From Haemonchus contortus (taxonomy: Eukaryota > Nematoda > Chromadorea > Rhabditida > Trichostrongylidae), in assembly GCA_000469685.2 (NCBI GenBank), contig LS997567.1:2674663-2738662 (forward strand): 64,000 nucleotides of DNA, written 5' to 3'. The notes below the pieces were generated by a model. It ran no database searches, was not told the origin of the DNA, and was given only the letters and a program-made list of their open reading frames with translations. A program made the position numbers and the translations under genes. Below, one piece after another: positions 13,901 through 22,790 of the stretch; within the stretch, counting starts at the first letter, position 1, and the number at the start of each line of letters is the position of its first letter.

Positions 13901-15148
13901 AATGGGGCACGCATGTTGAAAAAACGACTATTCGTGACTCATAGCGACAATAAAAGGCGATTTTCGGCCTCTTGGGCATGACGTAGCCGGTTCTGCGCTA
14001 TAACACACAAGCCACAGCTTTTCCAAATACACCTGCCATGCCACTTTTATAATCAAAATCTCTTACAACTCCTTTTATTATACTACTTGTTTTGGAGCCA
14101 ACTTTATCCTTAAAGCCGCCGGTATTTGCTATTTCTTCACTTCTGCACTAACTTCCAAAATAAATTAAACTTTTTCACTCAAACCGAGTATCCGAGTATA
14201 GAATTATCACAAATTGTGCCGTCGAATATCCTCAACAATGTAGCAATTTTGAAAAAATTATGCTCAAAATCGAATACGCTTCAAAAGTTACGAGTTTTTC
14301 AATTATTTGTACTTTTCTGGAAGTTATGCACGAGGGAGGGTTGGAGTGAATCATTTGACATTGCCTCAAATCGTGGGACACCTGCTCCTCCCATTCATGC
14401 CTCCCCCTACACTCCCTTCCCAGGGGAACCGTTTGGGTTGAAACCAACTAGCCTACTCAGGTCATGCCTCCTCGATATTTTTAGAGAATATGTAGCTAAA
14501 GGGGTTCCCAACAACAATGTACAGAACCGGTAAAGGTACTTGGCTACCCCTACTTTTCAGATTCGCCTCCTTGTCCTTCGGAAAGCGGTCTGGCTTCGAC
14601 TTTGATGATCCAAGGTAAATAATGGGTAAAACTACTCGATATCGTATACCTAACTATATAACCCTTTTTAGATTTTCATCGATGTCATTCGGGAAACGCT
14701 CAGGCTTCGACTTAGAAGATCCCAGGTACTAGTTGAAAAGTTTCTACTATACGTTTCATCTTACCAATTTCTTTCAGATTTGCGTCCATGTCATTCGGAA
14801 AACGCTCAGGCTTCAATTTTGAAGATCCCAGGTGCTGACTTGTTATAGCTACTTCTGCCTTCCTAGGAGTTTATTGTGGGTGTTCTAGGTTTGCGTCGTT
14901 GTCATTCGGGAAGCGCTCCGGTTTCGATCTAGACGATCCCAGGTAAACCATAGCCATCCCGCCCAGGGCTTCATAGTACCATTTCCTTTCAGATTTGCGT
15001 CCATGTCATTCGGGAAACGCTCAGGCTCTGATTTAGAGGATCCCAGGTATTCCTTACAAAGTATTCCCATGTTCTCAGTTCTTACTTTGTAACTTTTAAC
15101 TCGAACTTTTACAGATACTGGTCAATGTCATTCGGAAAACGACGATAA
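10935..15148 (+). CDS. nlp-7: nlp-7-like SFamide neuropeptide precursor
   Basis: Secreted neuropeptide precursor of 157 aa. Exons: 10935-10996, 12125-12175, 13653-13709, 14561-14614, 14672-14725, 14778-14831, 14889-14942, 14993-15046 and 15115-15148. All introns are GT/AG, and every internal junction splits an Arg codon in phase 2. Exon 1 encodes a hydrophobic signal peptide beginning MIFVYVCLGVVSASV. After a dibasic KR, seven amidated peptides follow, each ending SFG-KR: TLDFDDPRFISNSF, STLYDFDDPRFASLSF, SGFDFDDPRFSSMSF, SGFDLEDPRFASMSF, SGFNFEDPRFASLSF, SGFDLDDPRFASMSF and SGSDLEDPRYWSMSF. The last Gly-Lys-Arg-Arg precedes TAA. The D-D/E-P-R plus MSFG pattern is that of C. elegans NLP-7, and the MSFG end is shared with NLP-1. 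KR sites imply proprotein convertase cleavage and Gly implies C-terminal amidation. Exons 4-8 are each exactly 54 nt and nearly identical. The peptide-precursor call is very sure; the orthology to nlp-7 is less so. Confidence 0.85.
11355..11830 (+). repeat. tRNA-derived SINE-like repeat, interrupted, in nlp intron 1
   Basis: The left end, 11355-11425, keeps a tRNA-like head: GGCGGTGTAGTG as the A-box region and AAGATCGGATCCCG near the B box. The tail resumes at about 11740-11815 with CACCAGACTTCTGAGGGAGG and ACTGACTTGTACATCGG. The roughly 300 bp between does not match other copies, so this copy is interrupted or rearranged. It sits wholly within intron 1 of the neuropeptide gene, in sense orientation. 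Confidence 0.55.
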
Positions 15149-15232
15149 ATCAGACTGTGTAAATCGATAACTTCAAAAGATCATCAGAGTGTATCTCTTT
15201 GCCCCTGCATATTACAGAATATTGTACCGTTG

Positions 15233-15238
15233 AATAAA
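15233..15238 (+). terminator. Polyadenylation signal of neuropeptide gene
   Basis: A canonical AATAAA lies 85 bases downstream of the TAA at 15146-15148 and is followed by a T/G-rich stretch. The dispersed repeat starting TCGGCTGTGACCATGGC begins immediately after it, so the transcript end abuts repeat DNA. Confidence 0.7.
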
Positions 15239-15239
15239 T

Positions 15240-15565
15240 GTCGGCTGTGACCATGGCTACAGAATAAAACGTTAAGCAAAAATATAAATATTTCTAGCAA
15301 AAATCGATGAAACTGAATAATTGCAGGCTGACAATAAGCGCGATGGGAAAATCGGGAAAGAACGCTGCATTTGCCGAATCTGAAATACTACTAATACTGA
15401 CTCAGTTCAGCTCGTTTTTTACCCCACAAGACGATTACTGAGCAGTAATGACAGAGTTTACCCTAATATTTTTCGCGAACACGTTACATGAAAATACATA
15501 TACATATACATGTTTTACTGCCATTACTGGGATGGATTTCTGAACGCTACTTATACCAAAAACGT
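15240..15565 (+). repeat. Left half of dispersed composite repeat split by the BEL element
   Basis: This opens with the CGGCTGTGACCATGGC block also seen near 20.60 and 33.21 kb. It continues with the AGTTCAGCTCG, CCACAAGACGATTACTG and GTAATGACAGAGTTTACCCT blocks shared with 30.9 and 32.1 kb, and ends with GAACGCTACTTATACC. The sequence resumes at 20177 after the retrotransposon, where the GTGAAACGGGGAATTTTCGC block completes the usual order. Confidence 0.75.
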
Positions 15566-15955
15566 TGTTGTGGATTCACAACCATATATATGTTTATAAT
15601 AGAACTAGCCTTGACAAGAATGATGTATAACATGCTAGTCTAACATATTAACCATAGGCATAACTTGACATGAGTATCTTTTGAGTTGAGACCACAGGCA
15701 TGACCTGGCGGTATCATAAGTGTGCAATCAAGTAGGTAGCCTAAGTTCTGCCGTTGGCGCGGTCCGCTCTTTCAAACCCCGAGCTTGAGTACCGCCACGG
15801 GCCCCCTAAGGTCCAGTGGCGATACGTATCTGAGGGCCGCCCACATATTGTGTATATAAACCCCGTGAATGTTCTATTATGGTCGATCCTTATACTAACA
15901 CGTCGTAATAAATATTACACGTCACTGGTTAAGACCTCCATTGGCTAACTAGCCA
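15566..15955 (+). repeat. 5' LTR of BEL element
   Basis: About 390 bp, starting TGTTGTGG and ending AGCCA. It matches 19787-20176 with two substitutions, at 15613 (G versus A) and 15914 (A versus T). Both termini contain short inverted repeats: GTTGTG-GATT-CACAAC at the left end and TTGGCTA-AC-TAGCCAA at the right end. A candidate primer-binding site beginning TGGTGCATCGGCC starts at 15959. Confidence 0.9.
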
Positions 15956-16044
15956 AATTGGTGCATCGGCCTTGGGTTCAAACCCACAACTATCCACGCT
16001 CTTTTGCGCTAGCTCTCTTTACAGAGAGACAAAAGAGCCCAGTT

Positions 16045-16541
16045 CTTCTTTGCGAGTCCTCCCCGGAGGAACCAGAAGAGCGAATAACTACAACTTCTTT
16101 GCGCGTTCTCTTCGGAGAAACCAGAAGGCGTAGGTCCCACGTTTCTATTCACCTAGAAACAAAATCTTCTTTGCGAGTCCTCCCCGGAGGAACCAGAAGA
16201 GAAAAAAAAAAACTACACCTTCTTTGCGCGTTCTCTTCGGAGAAACCAGAAGGCGTAGGTTCTACGTTTCTACTCACCTAGAAACAAAATCTTCTTTGCG
16301 AGTCCTCTCCGGAGGAACCAGAAGACCTCAATCACTTCTTTCTTTGCGTGTTCTCTCCGGAGAAACCAGAAAACCTCAATCACTTCTTTCTTTGCGTGTT
16401 CTCTCCGGAGAAACCAGAAAGAGTACCTTCTACGTTCCTGATCACTTGGAAACAGAACTATTCCCTGCGAGACCTCTCTCGAGGAACCAGAAGGTTCGGG
16501 AAAACTTCTTCCTTGCGCGTTCTCTTCGGAGAAACCAGAAG
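16045..16541 (+). other. Array of nine covarying RNA hairpins in BEL leader
   Basis: Nine copies of a roughly 34-nt unit lie at 16045, 16094, 16166, 16219, 16291, 16339, 16387, 16461 and 16505. Each reads as an outer 5-nt stem, a TTGCGNG internal strand, an inner 5-nt stem, a tetraloop, the inner stem partner, ACC and the outer partner. Inner stems alternate between TTCTC/GAGAA and TCCTC/GAGGA, a paired T-A to C-G change. Outer stems are CTTCT/AGAAG or, in units 6 and 7, TTTCT/AGAAA, also a paired change. Loops are TTCG three times, TCCG three times, CCCG twice and TCTC once, closed by C-G. The array lies between the primer-binding region and gag, where retroelement packaging or translation signals sit. 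A role in the RNA is inferred, not shown. Confidence 0.75.
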
Positions 16542-16736
16542 AAGCAATTTCTACGTTTCCATTCACTTGAGTTCACTGATTTCCAACACCTGGAAATCAA
16601 ATAAGAGCTACAAAACAACGAAAGACCCGCGTGGCAGGATCAAATCTACAGCGGAACCAACGAAAGCTCCGAAAAGCCGTTGTGACGCTCATATCTACTA
16701 CAAAGTTGACATTTGAATCAAGTAAGAGCTATAGAA

Positions 16737-19169
16737 ATGGCCGAAATTCAAGTGTTCAAAACAAAGATCACCAATGCTTGCACTCTGCTCAGGTCTAATG
16801 AGCCAGAAGTCATGCAGTTCAACCAAAGATTCGCATTCCCTCTACAAATTGAGGAATGCAAGGCGTACATCAGGGAAAAAACTGCCCTGTTGAACCACCT
16901 CGCGAGGAGCATAAATGCAGCGAAGCAGTTCCATGATGCCTGCGTCAAAGAAGCCATCGAAACAATTAATGGACGGCAAGAGCACAAGGAACGTGAGAAG
17001 CTCATGTTAGATCTGAACAAGCATCTAGAGGCCGATCCCAACATCCTGGAAATTTCGGCAATACAGTGGCTGAATAAAATAGACTTCAGAAAAGAGGAGC
17101 TACTACAACAAGACTCGTTGATTACCTCATCCCAGCACAACCATTCTGTAGCCAGCAGCCATAGCAGCTGTCAGGATTGGTCAAATGGCACGATGGCTCC
17201 CCAAGAACGAAACGTTCGGGTGAGGCGTCCGCTACTGGAAGTTCCCACATTTGCAGGGAGCTATATGGAGTTCAATGCGTTCTGGTCCGTTTTCCAATCG
17301 CTAATACACAGCGACGACGATTTGAGCGATCAAGAAAAGTTCTTATTCTTGAAGCAAGCTCTAAAAGGAAAAGCGGCCGCTTCAATTAGCAGTGTCCCAG
17401 TCGTGGGAGAAAAGTATGCCGTTGCCATCAGCATATTGAAGAAACATTTTGACAAATCTTCAAGCATCGCAGACATTTTGATCAATGAAATAGAACGTTT
17501 GCCGCGAGCTCAAGGAAATCCGAGGAGTTGCCGTGAAACTCTCGCCGCAATTTCTTCTCGCATAACCCATCTGGAGCAAACGGGACTACAAATGAATGCA
17601 GATCGAATGTGGAGACGTCTTATCCTGTCTAAATTTACGGAATCGATCTGTAGCAAAGTGATAAGGAAAGAAAATGACACTGGAAATGCGTTCAACGTGA
17701 ACGAAATCATGGACTCCATCGATGAAATAATCACCTTGAAGGAAACAACGGAACTCACGACAAGGACATTATTCGGTACCGAGCAAACCAAACAAAGCAA
17801 CTTCAAAGTCCATCAGGACCGATTCATCAGTAGCAGAGTACCCTCGATCCACAGGAACAAACCAGCATGTCTTTGTGGAGAAACACATCTTCCACAGCAG
17901 TGCAGCAAATTCAGCTCACCAGAGGAGCGGCGAGCAGAAGCCAGAAGGCAAAGAGTATGCTGGAGGTGCTTCGGCAAGGGACACAATTCTAGACTGTGTC
18001 CCACTGTAAGCAAGTGCCCCAAATGCAATGAAGACCACCATTCATCACTCTGCACCTCTAATGGAAGCAGATCGCAACCAGCAAACACACTGAGTTGTAC
18101 TCAATATCAATCTTCAATTGCGAGTTCTCAAACAGCTTTAATAAGCACAACTTTGGCAAATCACAGCAGCTCGAAACATCTGCCAAGATCGCACAACCAG
18201 CAACACGAAAGCGACCTAGAACGAGCCTTTCCAACCACTGCTTCTCAAAGGAATATAAAAACTGAGCGAGACCAACCAGCTAGTGGACAACATGTGCCAC
18301 AAATAGCTTCGGCTCAAATCTTCGATGAATACCAGATGGATTATCGAGCTGTGACTCTTCTGCTAGATTCGAGAGCTCAACGTAGCTTCATCAAATCATC
18401 ATTTGGAACATCAGTTAAGCTCTCATCGCTCGGGACTACATCATTCACTGCTGTTGGAATGAGAGGCCTACAAGAAACTTCCCAACCTGGCGAAGTCCGG
18501 ATCACATTGAAGAGTCTTCGTAACGCAAAGAAGCTGAAGCATGTATCAGTCTTGACCGAGGACACCTTGATAGCACCTACGAGGACTGCCAACCTGTCGG
18601 AGGTAGACAAAAGCTTCATAACGAAGAAGAAAATTCCAATTGCGCAACGTAGTCTTCTGCCAGCAAATGTATCTCCTGATATACTCATTGGACAGGATCT
18701 GCTGCACAGGATTCTCGACCACAATTCGGCAGCTATCAGACTACCATCTGGATTGATGCTCACGCCCACTATCTTCGGGTACACGATCACTGGAACTAGC
18801 ACCACGCCCAGTTCTATGAAGCAAGTAAGAGGTACACAGTATAGCTCGCTCATAGTATCTGCTCCCGTCATTTCGTCAAAAGGTGACTCCAAAACGGGCA
18901 AAAATATATCTGAAGCAGAAGCAATTCTTGCCAACATCGGAGATCCTACTCCTATCCGCCGTTCAGCTGCAAAAGTACGTTTAAAGCAGGTCAGCCAAAT
19001 TCTTTCAAAAGGAACACCACGGAAGAAGAAAGGGCCTATAGGTAATCCGAAAACTACCTTGCGAACCACTTTAGTATCGCAAAATGACAAGCACGTCTTC
19101 TCGAACAAGGACGCTCACGGCACGTTCTATGCTTTACTGAATAGCGTGAAGAGATCAAGCGGAAGCTAA
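16737..19169 (+). CDS. BEL/Pao gag-protease polyprotein, truncated
   Basis: A single frame of 810 aa from the first ATG (MAEIQVFKTK) to TAA. Residues about 165-340 match the DUF1759 gag-like region, including LLEVPTFAGSYMEF and a QEKFLFLKQALKG block. Residues about 380-440 hold Cys-rich zinc knuckles, with CWRCFGKGHNSRLC (CX2CX4HX4C) followed by CPKCNEDHHSSLC. Residues about 530-690 match the DUF1758 retroviral-type aspartic protease. The catalytic D-S/T-G triad reads DSR (LLLDSRAQRSF), so the protease is probably inactive. The frame ends soon after the protease, with no polymerase domains. Gag would coat element RNA. The upstream in-frame TTG at 16713 is not a plausible start. Confidence 0.85.
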   Translation: MAEIQVFKTKITNACTLLRSNEPEVMQFNQRFAFPLQIEECKAYIREKTALLNHLARSINAAKQFHDACVKEAIETINGRQEHKEREKLMLDLNKHLEADPNILEISAIQWLNKIDFRKEELLQQDSLITSSQHNHSVASSHSSCQDWSNGTMAPQERNVRVRRPLLEVPTFAGSYMEFNAFWSVFQSLIHSDDDLSDQEKFLFLKQALKGKAAASISSVPVVGEKYAVAISILKKHFDKSSSIADILINEIERLPRAQGNPRSCRETLAAISSRITHLEQTGLQMNADRMWRRLILSKFTESICSKVIRKENDTGNAFNVNEIMDSIDEIITLKETTELTTRTLFGTEQTKQSNFKVHQDRFISSRVPSIHRNKPACLCGETHLPQQCSKFSSPEERRAEARRQRVCWRCFGKGHNSRLCPTVSKCPKCNEDHHSSLCTSNGSRSQPANTLSCTQYQSSIASSQTALISTTLANHSSSKHLPRSHNQQHESDLERAFPTTASQRNIKTERDQPASGQHVPQIASAQIFDEYQMDYRAVTLLLDSRAQRSFIKSSFGTSVKLSSLGTTSFTAVGMRGLQETSQPGEVRITLKSLRNAKKLKHVSVLTEDTLIAPTRTANLSEVDKSFITKKKIPIAQRSLLPANVSPDILIGQDLLHRILDHNSAAIRLPSGLMLTPTIFGYTITGTSTTPSSMKQVRGTQYSSLIVSAPVISSKGDSKTGKNISEAEAILANIGDPTPIRRSAAKVRLKQVSQILSKGTPRKKKGPIGNPKTTLRTTLVSQNDKHVFSNKDAHGTFYALLNSVKRSSGS

Positions 19170-19174
19170 ATCGG

Positions 19175-19588
19175 ATGGAGGACCGCTTACGACGACTCGA
19201 TGAAAGGATGCATGCATTGGATCTAAGGACGCAGCAAGTGACTCAAACGAAAGTGTTTCGACCAGGAGCACCTCAGTGCCCTACCATCCCGACGACACGA
19301 TGTTGCTATATGATTGGACACCACGCAACGGACGGTCAAATTCGAAGCGCCATACTTCAACCATCAACAGGGAGAATAGCTCAGAAACCAATCAACCGAC
19401 TTATTCTTCTGAAAAGACACTCTTCATCACACGACCAAAATGACGAAACTCCAACATATAGAGCAAGAGCCACGGCTTCAAGGAAACCGTCTTCATCATC
19501 GAGCAAGAAAGCTGACTCTCCCGTGAGACGTCAGACACCCAGAGCTGCAAAGAACCAAGTTCCTCTCAACACCAGCGCCTCCAGCTAA
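19175..19588 (+). pseudogene. Residual 3' end of BEL polyprotein
   Basis: A 137-aa open frame starting at an ATG six bases after the gag-protease stop and shifted by two bases. It begins MEDRLRRLDERMHALDLR, is rich in basic residues and Ser, and ends before the 3' untranslated region. Its position and composition fit the C-terminal tail of a BEL polyprotein left after deletion of the reverse transcriptase, RNase H and integrase core. Independent translation is doubtful. I recognise no catalytic motif. Confidence 0.45.
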
Positions 19589-19786
19589 TGACGTGCTGGA
19601 AACAACAGCAATTCGCAAATATTCATGAATAATGAAATTTGTATTGTAATAATCAATGGTGTTGTCACATCTTTAATTTGGTACTTGATTGCCTGATATT
19701 GTAATTGTATTGCACAATAGGTTACGTAAGCAATACTGTTACTATGCACATCTTTGTAGCTACCGCTACTATTCGCCCCGCCCCAG

Positions 19787-20176
19787 TGTTGTGGATTCAC
19801 AACCATATATATGTTTATAATAGAACTAGCCTTAACAAGAATGATGTATAACATGCTAGTCTAACATATTAACCATAGGCATAACTTGACATGAGTATCT
19901 TTTGAGTTGAGACCACAGGCATGACCTGGCGGTATCATAAGTGTGCAATCAAGTAGGTAGCCTAAGTTCTGCCGTTGGCGCGGTCCGCTCTTTCAAACCC
20001 CGAGCTTGAGTACCGCCACGGGCCCCCTAAGGTCCAGTGGCGATACGTATCTGAGGGCCGCCCACATATTGTGTATATAAACCCCGTGAATGTTCTATTA
20101 TGGTCGATCCTTATACTAACACGTCGTAATAAATTTTACACGTCACTGGTTAAGACCTCCATTGGCTAACTAGCCA
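19787..20176 (+). repeat. 3' LTR of BEL element
   Basis: A 390-bp match to the 5' LTR with two substitutions. The sequence just upstream, ATTCGCCCCGCCCCAG, is pyrimidine-rich rather than the purine-rich tract expected for plus-strand priming. That is odd for an element that appears to have moved recently. Downstream, the interrupted host repeat resumes with AAAACGTGAAACGGGG. Confidence 0.9.
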
Positions 20177-20310
20177 AAAACGTGAAACGGGGAATTTTCG
20201 CTAACCTATCTTTTTTCGAAATCTGAAGCGAATAACATAAAAATACGCAAAACAAACAGTATATGCTATAAATAAAGTTCTATATGAAATAAAAACTTCT
20301 GTATTCATAT
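20177..20310 (+). repeat. Right half of dispersed composite repeat, module 2
   Basis: This carries the block beginning GTGAAACGGGGAATTTTCGC, then a GAAGCGAATAACAT block, then AACAGTATATGCTA and a TTCTATATGAAATAAAAAC block. It leads directly into the tRNA-like module at 20315. The same order is seen at 31.05-31.19, 32.26-32.39 and 35.02-35.16 kb. Confidence 0.75.
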
Positions 20311-20314
20311 TATT

Positions 20315-20600
20315 TCGGAGGGGGCGGTGCAGTGGCAAGTGGCGCACTTCACGCACGCGTGAGCACGGGTACGAATCCTGGATCAATATCCGCTTAGGCC
20401 AGTCAAGCTAAAATGGCGCCAGGCTCGTTTGACAATACCAAAACACTGCCTCGTACATCGGCTGGCCACCACAAGTCATTGTATAGGCCAAATACGCATT
20501 CAGTACGCCACTGCGATTCTGAATTCAAGTCGAATGCGTGGGCGCATCCCTTAGACGGGATTGATCAACACCTCAGGATTTTACCCTTTATCCCTTATGT
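20315..20600 (+). repeat. tRNA-derived SINE-like repeat
   Basis: The tRNA-like head has GGTGCAGTGGC as A box and GGGTACGAATCC as B box, followed by TCAATATCCGC. The tail contains ACATCGGCTGGCCACC, CAAGTCATTGTATAGGCC, a GCCACTGCGATTCTGAAT block and AGACGGGATTGATCAACA. It is directly followed by a long repeat block starting TCGGCTGTGACCATGGC that is shared with 33.2 kb. Confidence 0.75.
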
Positions 20601-21510
20601 CGGCTGTGACCATGGCCACGGGATAAATTGTTAGCAAATATATGAATGTTTCGAGCAGACTACTAATTTAAATAATAATTTTTCGAAGGTGAATGTTAGC
20701 AGGATGACAAAAAAAAGCGATCGGAAAATCCTTTCTAAGGGTGTCTTATAATTGCTTAAGAAACATCAATTTCAGAGATAAAGCTTTTTCTGAAGTGAAA
20801 CGTCTCTCACGTTCAACTAAGTCATAAATAATAGGCCGTTCCTGAAGACGATGAAGAGCTTGTAACCGAACACCCTGTCTTAACACCTATTTTTTTTCAA
20901 AGTCGGCACTCTTGGAACTGCAGCTTACCTCACTTTAGGAAACCTGTGTAAGCTCTTCCTTCTCACGAGAAGGAAGCCAAATCTGCACTGTTTCGAGCAA
21001 AATAAAAGCATTCGAACGAATGGAGCCTCGTGAATAAAAGGATGAGCTCTATCTGAGCCGTAACGATGCCACCAGGTCAATACCTCACTATGAAGGTAAC
21101 CTGAATGGCTACGATGGCAGTGAACGGAGGCGTCTAGGAAAAATTTACGGAGGGAGAGGAGAGGAAGTCAGAAACGAGGAAGCAAGGATTCCTAACCGGG
21201 CTACAGTCCACAACCTAGCATTCTGCAGCACTCTGAAAAGGGAGACTCGGAAGGTATTCAAAGCAGTCAAGTGACAAAAAAGGAATTCGTTAAGGTAGTC
21301 GGAAAAAGATTGACTTCAAACTGTCAAGATATCAAGGTACTGCCTAAAAGATAACTTCCAAGAATCCCAAGAGTTGAGTAGTCTATGAGCAACGCGTGTG
21401 GAAAGGAAAACAAGAGGAGACTTGGAAGTGGATTCAGAGGAAACCAGGCAGCGTGGTTGTACAAGGGTGAAGTCCGGCGAATTGCGTGGCAAAAATAACA
21501 CATTCAGGCG
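20600..21510 (+). repeat. Long dispersed repeat B, copy 1
   Basis: This aligns by eye, with indels, to 33205-34170. Shared blocks include AAAACGTTAAGC-like starts, GCGATCGGAAAATCC, GGCCGTTCCTGAAGACGATG, GAACACCCTGTCTTAACACC, a GGATGAGCTCTAT block and ATGGCTACGATGGCAGTGAA. No protein motif was recognised in either orientation, so the element class is unknown. Confidence 0.7.
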
Positions 21511-21944
21511 CTGGCAAAGATGAAAGCTCTAGAAGATTCTCAACATGGATGTGTAACGACCGTAGAAAAGTACGAAATAAGGCGAGTCAATTTGATTCTG
21601 GGAGCCACCGGTTGATTCATAAACTGATGAGCGAATGAAACTGTTTAAAAAAGCAGTTAACACATTTGACGAATAAATGAATAGAATCGGCCATAAAAGA
21701 CGGTAAACAATTTATAGTAAACACCTACAAGTAAAACAACTGCGTAACTCCGGAAGATTTCATGTAGCATTTATATTTCGGCCGACGAAAAAGACGGAAC
21801 CGAATCTTCCTATAAAAAAGTGCTAGCTCACTGTTAATACTGTTACGAGCTCAACCAGAAGTTGAGAATGTCCCTACACGCCAAATACCAAACAGTAAAA
21901 ATCACAGAAAGCGGTTATGAAAGAAGAAACGATCTAAGTGGGTT

Positions 21945-21954
21945 GGGGGGGGGG
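21945..21954 (+). repeat. Poly-G tract (10 G)
   Basis: A run of ten G, followed by a GC-rich CACGCGGCGCGGCAGACGGC block in otherwise AT-rich DNA. Confidence 0.85.
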
Positions 21955-22148
21955 CACGCGGCGCGGCAGACGGCGCGGCACCCTGCGCTCTCTCCAGCGA
22001 GAAAGTAGTGGGGCTGAGTCTGGAAAGGAATGGTGAGGTTGTAGTGATGATTCAGAGCAAACTAACTCTTAGCGCATGATAAAATATGCTTGCATATTAT
22101 GGATGCTCTTCTTCTGAGCGAGTAAAACCTATTTTTTAAGAAGCGGAG

Positions 22149-22240
22149 GGGCTCCGGGGTGGGTGAGATGGTTATCTCATGCAAAAAGCTGAGATGGGAT
22201 AAAAGTTGAACGTCCAATTGGCTCACCCACCCCGGAGCCC
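22149..22240. repeat. Inverted repeat with 19-bp perfect arms
   Basis: Positions 22149-22167 (GGGCTCCGGGGTGGGTGAG) and 22222-22240 are exact reverse complements separated by 54 bases. The spacer has weaker internal complementarity (CTCAT / ATGAG-like). A transcript would fold into a stable stem. It could be a small palindromic element or a hairpin RNA source, and there is no other copy in the window. Confidence 0.8.
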
Positions 22241-22790
22241 TGCCCCTTCCTAGAAAAACGCCAGCCGCTTCTCTATTTATATACATTATATATACTATAC
22301 CAGGCGGCCACGCACGCTATTGCGTGCGCTCGGGGCTCTAGCCATGAGGGAAGGAGCCACGTGAGCTTCTGATTTTCATTATAGACTTTATCATCTAAGC
22401 CTCTTCCAGGACACTTCTGTAGCGGCCATCTCTTTTTGGGATGTGAAATGGGGCTGTGTGTGGCCATGAAGAGTACACCGATGTATCCAAATCAAATACC
22501 TATGCAGTCCATGTAGTCGTAGAAACCCTGTGTAGTTTGGGCTGTGTGTGGTCATGAACACTAACTTTGAGAGGAAAGCCCCTTTGGGCAGTTGTAGGGA
22601 TTTAGACGTTTTCACATTCACATTTACACGCATTTGCTCTTGGGTAGAAGGGACTACTGTGTGTGGAATCATGGATACTAACTTTCAGAAAATTTACAGC
22701 CTAATTTTTGAAAGAGTTTAATGGTATCTCCTAATTGTACACCTATGTAGTCAGGATTAGTGGGAAGGAAAGATGGATAAATTTTTTGAT

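Larger units (their letters stand above)
15566..20176 (+). mobile_element. Non-autonomous BEL/Pao LTR retrotransposon
   Basis: A complete LTR-to-LTR insertion of about 4.6 kb. The order is 5' LTR, leader with a hairpin array, gag-protease reading frame, a short second frame and 3' LTR. The coding part has the DUF1759-type gag, two zinc knuckles and a DUF1758-type aspartic protease typical of BEL/Pao. I see no reverse transcriptase or RNase H motifs and no integrase core, so it must depend on proteins from relatives. The LTRs differ at only two positions that I can find, implying recent insertion. Flanking sequence reads CCAAAAACGT on both sides, giving a target duplication containing AACGT; its exact length (5 expected for the clade) is ambiguous because of the adjacent A run. 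It is inserted in an older dispersed repeat and faces the same way as the neuropeptide gene. Confidence 0.9.

Noticed and set aside
14126..14533. 135-codon plus-strand open frame in intron 3 of the neuropeptide gene
   Set aside because: AT-rich in its first half, no motif, and it cannot be joined in phase to the flanking peptide exons without losing the repeat pattern.
16045..16541. CRISPR-like regularly spaced repeats
   Set aside because: Units are diverged, the spacers are themselves repeated, and the locus lies inside a eukaryotic retrotransposon.
16224..16716. Plus-strand open frames encoding repeated LRVLSGETRK-type peptides in the BEL leader
   Set aside because: The repeat units fall in different frames from one another and none joins gag. 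Paired substitutions preserve RNA stems, so an RNA array explains the pattern better.
18377..19108. 243-codon minus-strand open frame
   Set aside because: It is antisense to the gag-protease frame, which has clear domain motifs; it is an incidental frame.
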